Below, piece after piece: positions 7,694 to 15,542 of a stretch of 64,000 bases of DNA (position 1 is its first letter; every line of letters begins with the position of its first letter). Position numbers and translations under genes: made by a program. The stretch lies in contig NZ_JAGYPL010000003.1 in NCBI RefSeq assembly GCF_018343715.1, positions 565,784 through 629,783 on the forward strand, written 5' to 3'. The notes beneath the pieces are model-generated. The model was not told the DNA's origin and did no database searches. It saw only the letters and a list, made by a program, of their open reading frames with translations. This stretch comes from Bacillus sp. FJAT-49711. Lineage in GTDB: Bacteria; Bacillota; Bacilli; Bacillales; Bacillaceae_C.

Positions 7694-8632
7694 ATGAAAA
7701 AATCAGAACGTATAAATCAAATGCTTCGCTTCATTAATCAAAAACAACACTTTTCACTTCGAGATTTAATGAATGAATTTCAAATTTCAAAAAGAACTGC
7801 TTTAAGAGACGTAGCTTCATTAGAGGAAATTGGTGCTCCTATTTATGCTGAATACGGCCGACATGGGGGGTACCGCTTACTCAATCAAATGCAGCTTCCC
7901 CCCATTTCTTTTAGCAGTCAAGAAATTTATGCCCTATATTTTGCGATGCTAGCACTTCAAAGTTTTACTAATTTACCGTTCCATGTAACTTTTCGTTCCA
8001 TTCATGAAAAATTTATAAATGAATTGTCGGATAGCCAAAGGCAAGAAATTGAGAACATGAAAAACCGAATATCTTTTCGCCATACAGAACAAATCAAAGA
8101 TAGTTCCCATCTAGAAATTTTATTGATGGCAGCTGTTAAAAAAATCGTGTTAAAAATCAATTATCAAAATGCTAACCAAAAGAGTACTCGTACTATTCAA
8201 CCACTTGCTATTTACTCAATGAAAGGCTACTGGTATTGTCAGGCTTATGATATGTGTAGAGAAGCTTATCGGGTGTTCCGTTGTGATCGTGTAACATCGG
8301 CTGAAATCACGAATATCAAACCGTTTGAGGATTTGAATGAAATGACAATACAAAATGCTCAATCGCTTTGGAGACCATCCGAAAAAGCAGTGCAATTTAA
8401 ATGTCTTTTAAGCCTTGAAGGAAGAGAGCTATTTCAACAGGAGTCATTTCCTTCTATGAAGTTAGTCCAGGAGATGGATAATACCTATCTTGTTGGTTCG
8501 TATGAGCCACACGAAATTGATTTTATCATTAATTATTTTGCTCGCTTTGGAAAATTCATAAAAATAATAGAACCAATCAGTTTGAAAAAAGCCTTAAAAG
8601 AATATTATAGAATTTTAATTGATAATGTTTAA
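7694..8632 (+). CDS. YafY-type transcriptional regulator (HTH-11 plus WYL domain)
   Basis: 312 residues. The N-terminal helix-turn-helix is FSLRDLMNEFQISKRTALRDV (about residues 19-39), followed by the wing YAEYGRHGGYRLL. The WYL-type middle domain starts near residue 140, with KGYWYCQAYDMCREAYRVFRC corresponding to the ligand-binding WYL strand. Such proteins sense small molecules or nucleic acids and act as repressors or activators. The ATG follows AGAGGTG. It is divergent from the VOC-MmcQ pair and probably controls it. Confidence 0.82.
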   Translation: MKKSERINQMLRFINQKQHFSLRDLMNEFQISKRTALRDVASLEEIGAPIYAEYGRHGGYRLLNQMQLPPISFSSQEIYALYFAMLALQSFTNLPFHVTFRSIHEKFINELSDSQRQEIENMKNRISFRHTEQIKDSSHLEILLMAAVKKIVLKINYQNANQKSTRTIQPLAIYSMKGYWYCQAYDMCREAYRVFRCDRVTSAEITNIKPFEDLNEMTIQNAQSLWRPSEKAVQFKCLLSLEGRELFQQESFPSMKLVQEMDNTYLVGSYEPHEIDFIINYFARFGKFIKIIEPISLKKALKEYYRILIDNV

Positions 8633-8674
8633 AGGGCAGCTTCTAATCTTTATGGCTAACTGGACTTAACCTTA

Positions 8675-8703
8675 TTTACATTTTCCGTATCACAAAGTAT
8701 AAT
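8675..8703 (+). promoter_or_regulatory. Sigma-A-type promoter of the MutS2-like gene leader
   Basis: TTTACA (8675-8680), a 17-nt spacer and a consensus TATAAT (8698-8703). It would start a leader of about 375 nt before the MutS2-like start codon. Confidence 0.65.
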
Positions 8704-8710
8704 AAAATGT

Positions 8711-9006
8711 GTAAAGCGATTTCAATGAGTACATTAATTAAAAAGCAGAGGTGCATTTTGTGAGTGTGGTAGTAGTTTCTAAATAGGAAAATTTTAAAAG
8801 GGAATAAGTAAGTTTTAAAATCAGGGGATTCTTTCATTTTCACCCCCCTTATTTACGCATGTACTTATTTCCACCTATGAAGATACCTACCTTACTTTAC
8901 AAACATGTGCATCATTTCATGATTAGACTATCGTAATAGATAGTTTAATTTATGTATTTACTTTGCCTTGTCTACGTAAGCTGCGGTATGTGCCGCGGCT
9001 TTTTTA
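8711..9006 (+). promoter_or_regulatory. Long leader with intrinsic terminator; possible cis-regulatory RNA
   Basis: Between a strong promoter and the MutS2-like gene lies a gene-free leader that ends in a clear terminator: AGCTGCGG, a loop, CCGCGGCT, then TTTTTT (8979-9006). A terminator upstream of the coding start is the layout of an attenuator. Near 8747 the sequence AGAGGTGC, 7 nt, GAGTGTGG resembles the 5' arm of the lysine riboswitch (AGAGGUGC...GAGUAUGC), but the diagnostic GUCGCCGAAG segment is absent, so at most it is a decayed one. Alternatively the terminator ends an upstream transcript and the gene has a second promoter after 9010. Confidence 0.4.
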
Positions 9007-9085
9007 TTTATCTAAAACTCATTGAAATCCTGCGAGTAGGTTTCTTCATTGTTGATCAAATCATCACTTTGAGGAGAATGAAAAA

Positions 9086-10984
9086 ATGAATGAAAATACT
9101 TTTGAAAAACTTCAATACAACGAATTAAAAGAGATTGTTAAAACTTATTGCGTTAGCGGACTAGGCAGGGAATTAATTGATAAATTAACCCCTAGTTCTA
9201 AATTGGAAATAGTAAAACATCGACTTTTGGAAACATCAGAAGCGCGAACGATTCTGGATGGAGGAGGAAACGTACCTTTCATGGGTGTTTCCAACATTGA
9301 ACTCATTATCTCTAAAGTAGATAAAGGCATCATTTTAGATCCAGCGGAGCTTCTAAATATCTCAGATTTTTTAAAAGGTTGCCGGAGAATTAAAATGTTC
9401 ATATCCAGCAAAGAATTCTTTGCTCCGACATTAGCGTCCTATGCTAAATCCATGACAGAATTTATGGAGATTGAAGAGGAAATAAATTTTTCAATTAACA
9501 ATAATCAAGTGGATTCGGAAGCCAACAGAGAACTTAAACGTGTTCGTTACCAGATTCAAACAACTGAGCAGAAAATTAAAGAGAGACTTAATAAATTCTT
9601 AAACAGCAGCGCTAATCGAAACCATATTCAGGAATTCATTATAAGTGTAAAAGATGATCGCTACACAATCCCTATAAAAGCATCTTACAAAAATCAAGTA
9701 CAGGGAACGATCATTGAAATATCTTCTAGAGGTTCGACCGTCTTTATGGAACCTAGTGTAATAGGAAAGTTAAGCGTGGAATTAGCCTCATTAAAATCGG
9801 AAGAGGCCATGTTGGAATATCAAATACTAGCTACTTTAACGGGGATAGTGGCAGAAAATCTCCAACCTATCCATATTAATATCGAGCTTATATCTCAGTA
9901 CGATATGATTTTTGCTAAAGCAAAATATAGCAGACAAGTGGATGGAATTGAGCCTAATATTAATGATCATGGACAAATTAAATTAGTTCATTGCAAGCAC
10001 CCATTATTATCAGGACATGTTGTTCCGCTTCAATTTCAGATAGGAAGCAGTTATCGCAGCTTAATCATAACTGGCCCTAATGCTGGCGGAAAAACAATTG
10101 TACTGAAGACGATTGGTCTTGTTACATTGGCAACGATGTCCGGATTTCATATTACCGCTTCAAGAGAAACGGAAATTGCCGTATTTGATAACGTCTTTGT
10201 AGACATTGGCGACAATCAAAGCTTAGAAAATGCGCTTAGTACATTCTCGTCTCACATGAAAAACTTATCGGAAATTTTATGGACAGTGAACAACAATTCA
10301 CTGCTGCTATTCGATGAAATTGGCAGTGGGACAGAACCAAATGAAGGATCCGCTTTAGCCATCTCTATCTTAGAAGAATTTTATCTTAAAGGGTGCATTA
10401 CCGTTGCTACCACGCATTATGGAGAAATTAAACGCTTTTCTGAAATGCATCCTGATTTTATGAATGCTGCCATGCAATTCAATCAAGAAACATTAGAGCC
10501 ATTATTTAAGCTTCTCATCGGGCAATCCGGAGAAAGTAATGCCTTATGGATCTCTAGAAAAATGAATGTACCTGAAAATGTTCTAAATAGAGCTGAAGGT
10601 TATATGAAAAATAAAGAATATCACTTGGAGCGATTAAATGAAAACAAAATCCGAAAACCAAAAGTAGTGGATGAAAAGGTAGAAAATCATATCGACTATC
10701 AAAAAGGTGACCGAGTAAAACTGCTAGACCTTAATGACTTCGGAATTGTGTATGAAGAAAAAGATGAATATCATAACGTTACTGTGTTTTATCAAAATCA
10801 ATTCATGGAGGTAAATGAAAAACGTTTGGCTTTAGAACTAACAGCAGCTGAGTTATACCCAGAAGGCTATGATTTGGATACGTTATTTATAGATTTTAAA
10901 ACGAGAAAGCTAAATCACGATATTGAACGCGGCTCGAAAAAAGCACTTCGTAAAATAAATAAAGAAATACGGAAAAATAAGTAA
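9086..10984 (+). CDS. MutS2-like ATPase without Smr domain
   Basis: 632 residues, against about 780 for standard MutS2. Lever/core region about 1-310 (FEKLQYNELKEIVKTY start is MutS2-like), Walker A GPNAGGKT (about residues 330-337), Walker B LLLFDEIGSG (about 406-415), then TTHYGEIKRF. After the ATPase the long charged clamp insertion is nearly missing, a KOW-like strand region remains (YQKGDRVKLLDLNDFGIVY, about residues 548-566), and the C-terminal Smr nuclease is absent. MutS2 acts in recombination control and in ribosome collision rescue; without Smr this protein would lack the cleavage activity. A related relic is at 15345. The ATG follows GAGGAGAATG. Confidence 0.82.
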   Translation: MNENTFEKLQYNELKEIVKTYCVSGLGRELIDKLTPSSKLEIVKHRLLETSEARTILDGGGNVPFMGVSNIELIISKVDKGIILDPAELLNISDFLKGCRRIKMFISSKEFFAPTLASYAKSMTEFMEIEEEINFSINNNQVDSEANRELKRVRYQIQTTEQKIKERLNKFLNSSANRNHIQEFIISVKDDRYTIPIKASYKNQVQGTIIEISSRGSTVFMEPSVIGKLSVELASLKSEEAMLEYQILATLTGIVAENLQPIHINIELISQYDMIFAKAKYSRQVDGIEPNINDHGQIKLVHCKHPLLSGHVVPLQFQIGSSYRSLIITGPNAGGKTIVLKTIGLVTLATMSGFHITASRETEIAVFDNVFVDIGDNQSLENALSTFSSHMKNLSEILWTVNNNSLLLFDEIGSGTEPNEGSALAISILEEFYLKGCITVATTHYGEIKRFSEMHPDFMNAAMQFNQETLEPLFKLLIGQSGESNALWISRKMNVPENVLNRAEGYMKNKEYHLERLNENKIRKPKVVDEKVENHIDYQKGDRVKLLDLNDFGIVYEEKDEYHNVTVFYQNQFMEVNEKRLALELTAAELYPEGYDLDTLFIDFKTRKLNHDIERGSKKALRKINKEIRKNK

Positions 10985-11109
10985 ATCAAAAAAGATAGCC
11001 AAGATAATAAATTTTCAAAAACCATTGAATTTTTCAAAATGAAATGTTATTTTTACGAAGCAATATTTTTAATTTGCTTAAGATAAATAACTAGAAAGCT
11101 GGTTTGAAG

Positions 11110-11571
11110 ATGGATTATAGTCCAATTCTTATTATGATCATCCTTGTGGCTGCTTTGATTTTCTATCGTCAACTCATCTCAATGTTTAAACCTATTAGGG
11201 GTAAAGGAACAAGGATCATGGCAACTCTATTTTTGTTAACACCAGGCTATGCACTAATTACGAATCCTAATGCCGATGTAACGCCTATCGAAGTTACTGT
11301 CGCGTTATTAATAGGATGTGTTTTTTCCTTTCCCTTGATCTTCACGACTGGCTATGAAAGACGGGAGGACGGAGGGATATATGCAAAGAAAAGTCTGGCA
11401 TTCGTTATTACGTTTCTATTGCTTTTCGCAATAAGGTGGACTATTCGTGGATTGATGGATATGGATGCAGATTCTAGAATGCTGCTCTTCTTCGTTACTG
11501 CATGCGGCTATCTTATTCCTTGGAAACTGAGCAGTTACTTTAAGTTTCGCAGGGTATATGTATCGCAATAA
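11110..11571 (+). CDS. CcdC-like (DUF1453) integral membrane protein
   Basis: About 153 residues with four hydrophobic segments: PILIMIILVAALIFY, MATLFLLTPGYALI, VTVALLIGCVFSFPLIF and LAFVITFLLLFAIRW. Length, layout and the RREDGGIYAKKS loop fit the CcdC family of Bacillus, named from the cytochrome c biogenesis region but of unclear biochemical role. The ATG at 11110 (MDYSP) was preferred; a TTG two codons upstream is also possible, as the AGAAAGCTGG site serves either. It lies 125 nt after the MutS2-like gene and ends just before a hairpin. Confidence 0.72.
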   Translation: MDYSPILIMIILVAALIFYRQLISMFKPIRGKGTRIMATLFLLTPGYALITNPNADVTPIEVTVALLIGCVFSFPLIFTTGYERREDGGIYAKKSLAFVITFLLLFAIRWTIRGLMDMDADSRMLLFFVTACGYLIPWKLSSYFKFRRVYVSQ

Positions 11572-11576
11572 ATAGA

Positions 11577-11603
11577 AATAAGGGACTTAGAAGGTCCCTT
11601 ATT
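11577..11603 (+). terminator. Terminator hairpin after the CcdC-like gene
   Basis: AATAAGGGAC and GTCCCTTATT pair around a 7-nt loop, 5 nt past the stop codon; the following T tract is weak. Confidence 0.55.
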
Positions 11604-11733
11604 CTACGTATTGGAACAAAGAGAACCCTAGATTTATCTTCTTGATGTACATCCGTCTCTGTTTTTTATAAAATGGGGTCTTTAATACCTTAATACTAGT
11701 GAGATTTCAAAATTATTAAATAGGAGCTATGTA

Positions 11734-12951
11734 ATGAATAAAAAGAATCCAATAAGATTTGCCCTATTGTTAGCAGCTTTTTCTGCATTAGGACCATTTA
11801 CTTTTGATATGTATCTTCCAGCATTTCCTCAATTAACGGAGTTTTTTGGAACAAATGCTTCAGCCATCCAAATAAGTATAACTGCCTGCTTGTTAGGAGT
11901 CGGTGTTGGGCAGATCGTTATGGGGCCTTTAAGTGATGTTTATGGGAGACGTAAACCTTTATGGATAGCGATGATTGTCTATGCCCTTGCTTCATTCGGC
12001 TGTGCTTTATCGCCAAATATCGCTATTTTTATAGCTTTACGCTTTCTTCAAGGATTTGCGGCATCCGCTGGAATGGTGATTTCCCGTGCAATTGTTCGTG
12101 ATCAATATAGCGGCGTTGAATTAACAAAGTTTTTTTCACTCCTTACGATGATTGGTAATCTCGCTCCTTTACTCGCACCAATTGCAGGGAGTGCTGTCAT
12201 TTCCTTCACCTCTTGGAATGGTGTATTCGTTTTTCTAGGGCTTCTTGGTATATTTCTAACAAGCATCACTACATGGAAGTTAAAAGAAACTTTGCCAGTT
12301 GAAAAGCGCGTTTCTAGCAACTTTACGGAGCTATTGCAAAACTTTAAAACATTAATTCAAAATCGAATATTCATGGGCTACGCTCTGGCGCAGGGGATAA
12401 TGATGGCAGGGATCTTTGCCTACATTTCTGGAACTCCATTTATCTATCAAAAGATTTACGGAGTGTCACCACAAGTATTCGCTGTGTTATTTGCACTTAA
12501 TGGAATTAGTTTAATTATAGGAGCACAAACGGTAAGGCGACTAGCGGGACGAATAACCGAGCGTCGGATTCTCCTAATTGGAATGTCAATGGCTTTTATT
12601 ACAAGTGCTGCTGTTCTAATCGTCGTCCTTTCACATGGACCATTATTTACATTAGTCATTCCACTCTTCTTTTTTGTTGCTTCACTTGGACTAGTGGGTC
12701 CTGTTACTTTTACATTAGCGATGGAATCGCAAGGGCATATCGCAGGTAGTGCAGCCTCGTTGCTAGGTGTCATTCCTTTCTTATTAGGATCCGTGACTTC
12801 CCCACTAGTGGGAATCGCAGGCGAACTTTCTGCTATACCATTCGGTTTCATTCTTTTTACTACTAGCTTGCTAGCTATCATTGCCTACGTAGTTCTTGTT
12901 AAAAAAGATAAAACAGTTGAGACATCTGAAAAACAAGCGCTTAATCACTAA
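11734..12951 (+). CDS. Bcr/CflA family multidrug efflux MFS transporter
   Basis: 405 residues, 12 predicted membrane helices. Hallmarks of the drug:H+ antiporter-1 (Bcr/CflA) group are visible: FTFDMYLPAFPQL in helix 1, GQIVMGPLSDVYGRRKPLW (motif A, about residues 67-85), and RFLQGFAASAGMVISRAIVRD (about residues 102-122). Such proteins export bicyclomycin, chloramphenicol or sulfonamides by proton antiport; the true substrate is not evident. The ATG follows TAGGAGC. It ends 35 nt before the GNAT gene and probably shares its transcript. Confidence 0.88.
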   Translation: MNKKNPIRFALLLAAFSALGPFTFDMYLPAFPQLTEFFGTNASAIQISITACLLGVGVGQIVMGPLSDVYGRRKPLWIAMIVYALASFGCALSPNIAIFIALRFLQGFAASAGMVISRAIVRDQYSGVELTKFFSLLTMIGNLAPLLAPIAGSAVISFTSWNGVFVFLGLLGIFLTSITTWKLKETLPVEKRVSSNFTELLQNFKTLIQNRIFMGYALAQGIMMAGIFAYISGTPFIYQKIYGVSPQVFAVLFALNGISLIIGAQTVRRLAGRITERRILLIGMSMAFITSAAVLIVVLSHGPLFTLVIPLFFFVASLGLVGPVTFTLAMESQGHIAGSAASLLGVIPFLLGSVTSPLVGIAGELSAIPFGFILFTTSLLAIIAYVVLVKKDKTVETSEKQALNH

Positions 12952-12986
12952 ATACTACTCATGAATCATAAATAAGGAGTAATAAA

Positions 12987-13523
12987 ATGAGCATTAAAAC
13001 AGACCGATTACTCATTAGAAACTTTGAACCGAATGATTGGAAGGCTCTTTATGAGTACACTTCAAATCCCAAAGTAATGCACTACCTTCCAGAAACAGTA
13101 TTTTCTGAGGAGGACGCAAAAAACTTCATTGAAAAAAACACTGGTGGAAAAGCGGAAAAATTCCCCGTCGTTCTTCTCGAGGAAAATAAGCTGATTGGCC
13201 ATATTGTCTTTTTCAAATATTTTGGTGAACATACTTATGAAATCGGCTGGGTTTTTAACCCAGATTATTATAATAAAGGGTATGCTTCAGAAGCTGCATA
13301 TGCGGTATTGAAATATGGATTTGAAAATATGAAACTACATCGTATCATAGCTACTTGTCAGCCTGAGAACACTGGTTCATACAGAGTGATGGAAAAAATC
13401 GGCATGCGCAGGGAAGGATTTTTTAAAAAATGTATCCCTCATGGAAATGAATGGTGGGATGAATGTTATTATGCTATTTTGTTTGAGGAATGGATGCAAA
13501 ACAAGAGTTCACTAAAGAAGTGA
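12987..13523 (+). CDS. GNAT acetyltransferase (RimJ/RimL type)
   Basis: 178 residues. It opens IKTDRLLIRNFEPNDWKALY, the usual RimJ/RimL start, and carries the acetyl-CoA loop VFNPDYYNKGYASEAAYAVL (about residues 92-111) and HRIIATCQPENTGSYRVMEK (about 119-138). It transfers acetyl from acetyl-CoA to an unknown amine. The ribosome site AAGGAG precedes the ATG. It is co-directional with the efflux gene upstream. The 3' end of the coding sequence doubles as the 5' arm of a terminator. Confidence 0.85.
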   Translation: MSIKTDRLLIRNFEPNDWKALYEYTSNPKVMHYLPETVFSEEDAKNFIEKNTGGKAEKFPVVLLEENKLIGHIVFFKYFGEHTYEIGWVFNPDYYNKGYASEAAYAVLKYGFENMKLHRIIATCQPENTGSYRVMEKIGMRREGFFKKCIPHGNEWWDECYYAILFEEWMQNKSSLKK

Positions 13524-13536
13524 GCTCTTGTTTTAT
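13498..13536 (+). terminator. Terminator overlapping the GNAT stop codon
   Basis: AAACAAGAGTTCACT pairs with AGTGAGCTCTTGTTT around TAAAGA, followed by a T-rich run. The 5' arm is inside the coding sequence. Confidence 0.8.
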
Positions 13537-13560
13537 TTATTTTCATAATTTAGGTTCCTT

Positions 13561-13783
13561 ATTTTTATATTAAAAACGAAGGAAACCAGAAAACCCTTGA
13601 CGCTCTTCTAATAATGCCGCCTTTCTAAACTTTAATTTTTCATTATCAGAAGCAACACAGAGGTATTTTAGTACCGTACTTTCTACAATTCAAATAAAAC
13701 GATCCTCACAGTGACCTTGAAACCTAGTTGTTCTTCGTACCATTCTACAGATTGTATATTGAATACAATATCTCGCTCTAAGT
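13561..13783 (-). pseudogene. Broken VOC (glyoxalase-like) gene
   Basis: On the minus strand two frames together give a VOC-like protein without a start codon: the first reads IVFNIQSVEWYEEQLGFKVT, the classic opening of a glyoxalase/bleomycin-resistance domain, and stops after about 30 codons; the second continues with SDNEKLKFRKAALLEE and ends at GFLRF. At least one frameshift and probably an internal deletion separate them. It lies directly upstream of the DinB gene on the same strand. Confidence 0.5.
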
Positions 13784-13784
13784 G

Positions 13785-14285
13785 TTATTCCCACACTAGA
13801 TGTCCCTTTCTCATTTTTGCAATGTAAATGATTTGTCCCGTGTGGCTAGGCAAATGTCTAAATTGGTGCAGAAGCATTTCTAAAATAGTGGCTTGATTAT
13901 CTAAGGCACCGTTGAACGTAGGAAAATTTAAATAAGGTTGCTCCAATATTCTTTCAGGGTTCGCTTTCATCATTTCAAGAACTTGTATGAGGCAGTCATA
14001 TGATTTTTTTGAAAGCTCTAAAGCTTGCTCTTTTGACATTTGCATACCTCGTTCAAATTCTTCACTTCTATCGTCGATATAAGGAGCACCAAAGTATACG
14101 GTTTCAAACCATTGATACACAGCACCTGAAATATGTGCTACCAAATTAGCGATACTGTTACTCTCGGGTGTTGGTGACCATACGATATCCTCTTCAGACA
14201 ATTGCTCAATCACGATGCGCGTCCATTTCTGATCTGCCTTGTATTTCCTTAAGAGAAGGTCAATTACTATAGTTGTACTGTCCAT
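13785..14285 (-). CDS. DinB family protein
   Basis: 166 residues forming the four-helix DinB/YfiT bundle. Putative metal-binding histidines lie in NLVAHISGAVYQWFE (about residue 51) and in LHQFRHLPSHTGQIIYI (about residues 138-154). Family members are metal-dependent, many of them thiol (bacillithiol or mycothiol) S-transferases, others of unknown role. It appears to be transcribed alone. No operator was recognised. Confidence 0.8.
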   Translation of the reverse strand: MDSTTIVIDLLLRKYKADQKWTRIVIEQLSEEDIVWSPTPESNSIANLVAHISGAVYQWFETVYFGAPYIDDRSEEFERGMQMSKEQALELSKKSYDCLIQVLEMMKANPERILEQPYLNFPTFNGALDNQATILEMLLHQFRHLPSHTGQIIYIAKMRKGHLVWE

Positions 14286-14554
14286 AATCCCCCACGCTCC
14301 TGTATTTTTCTTAAAATGAACTGTGTTCGTTGCTGAATTTCTCTGATACCTAGACTTGAACCATTTCTGAATCTACTGGGATCCAGATACCATAATCAAG
14401 AATTTATTTGACCCATTAACGTAAATACCTCTAGCTATACGTCTTCCGGTTTTTTTGAGGTGGTATTATTAGTGAATTAGGATAAAGAATATCTAATACT
14501 GTTAGGAAAGCACTAAAAGCCAATGTTACTATCATTTCTTCTATAACCTATCAC

Positions 14555-15061
14555 TCATTTCCCACTAACTTCCAACACCCAATCATTACATCGTATTGGA
14601 TTTCCAATAGGGTATTCAAAATCACACTCACCGTTAAACGAGAAACCAAGCTTGCGACAAATAGCATTAGAAGCGGGATTATTGATTTTAGGAAAAGCAT
14701 GAATGAAACTATGTTTCTTTTCAGTATTGATATAGTCGATAGCTTTTGCTGTTGCGATTGTCGCTATCCCTCTACCTTGAAATGCTGTTAAAACACTCCA
14801 GCCTATCTCATACACTGATTCTTCTTGCCATATCGTGTCCCAATAGCCTACACTGCCGACAGGTTCAAAATACGGCAGCAAAAGAATCTTAAACATACGC
14901 CCAGTTCCTTGTCCTGCAATCTCACAATAGCGTTTATGGCGGGAAAGGATTTTTTCCTCATTCTCTGATCCTCCAAAGTGTACTGTCATCTCCGGTGCGT
15001 TTAGAAGGTGAAGCAAATCAAGATCGTTTTTAGCCCAAGGTTCAATCCTTACTTCCGGCAT
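14555..15061 (-). CDS. GNAT acetyltransferase
   Basis: 168 residues from MPEVRIEPWAKNDLDLL, the usual start of this subfamily. A GTG nine codons upstream is also open, but the AAAGGA site abuts it with no spacing, while the chosen ATG is likewise close to AAAGGA, so the start is uncertain. The acetyl-CoA binding segment is IGWSVLTAFQGRGIATIATA (about residues 89-108), with NPASNAICRKLGFSFNGE near the C-terminus. The substrate is unknown. Confidence 0.8.
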   Translation of the reverse strand: MPEVRIEPWAKNDLDLLHLLNAPEMTVHFGGSENEEKILSRHKRYCEIAGQGTGRMFKILLLPYFEPVGSVGYWDTIWQEESVYEIGWSVLTAFQGRGIATIATAKAIDYINTEKKHSFIHAFPKINNPASNAICRKLGFSFNGECDFEYPIGNPIRCNDWVLEVSGK

Positions 15062-15344
15062 ATTCCTTTGATCCGAAATAGCACTCACTCCTTTGTCTTG
15101 TATTCCAAACTGATTTGATTATTAGCGGAACTGTCCAATAATACTCTATATTCCAAATTATAAACGAACAAACATTCGCCAACAAGTTTTTTAAACTTTA
15201 GCTTGAACCTCCCTGCTGACCATTACATAGCTCTAATTTATTTGCACACAACTTAATTGGAATGTGAACGAATTTCTATTCTTAAAGTTATGTTTTTGCT
15301 TCATAATTTAAAACTATCCTACGCTAATCAAATGTTTGATTGAT

Positions 15345-15469
15345 AAAATGAATGTACGGGAAAGTGTTTTAAAATTATAAAAGATTATATGAAAAATATA
15401 GAATATCAGTTGGAACGAGTACTAAAAATGCAAATCCGACAACCTAAAGCATTATTAAAATTACTTTGA
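15345..15469 (+). pseudogene. Relic of a second MutS2-like gene
   Basis: Reading KMNVRESVLK and, after a one-base shift, DYMKNIEYQLER then IRQPK, this stretch matches residues about 491-530 of the MutS2-like protein at 9086 (KMNVPENVLN, GYMKNKEYHLER, IRKPK). Nucleotides are also similar to 10559-10667. Only this post-ATPase segment survives, with a stop in the original frame; it ends at TGA about 70 bp before the GH2 gene. Confidence 0.65.
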
Positions 15470-15542
15470 TTCCCAAAAAAGGAATGAAACCGTTAAAATA
15501 TGGATTAGGACATATAATAACAATGATTAGAGGAGGAAATTC

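Noticed and set aside
14286-14554. Minus-strand DYGIWIPVDSEMVQV resembling an effector-binding domain end
   Set aside because: Too short and without flanking support.
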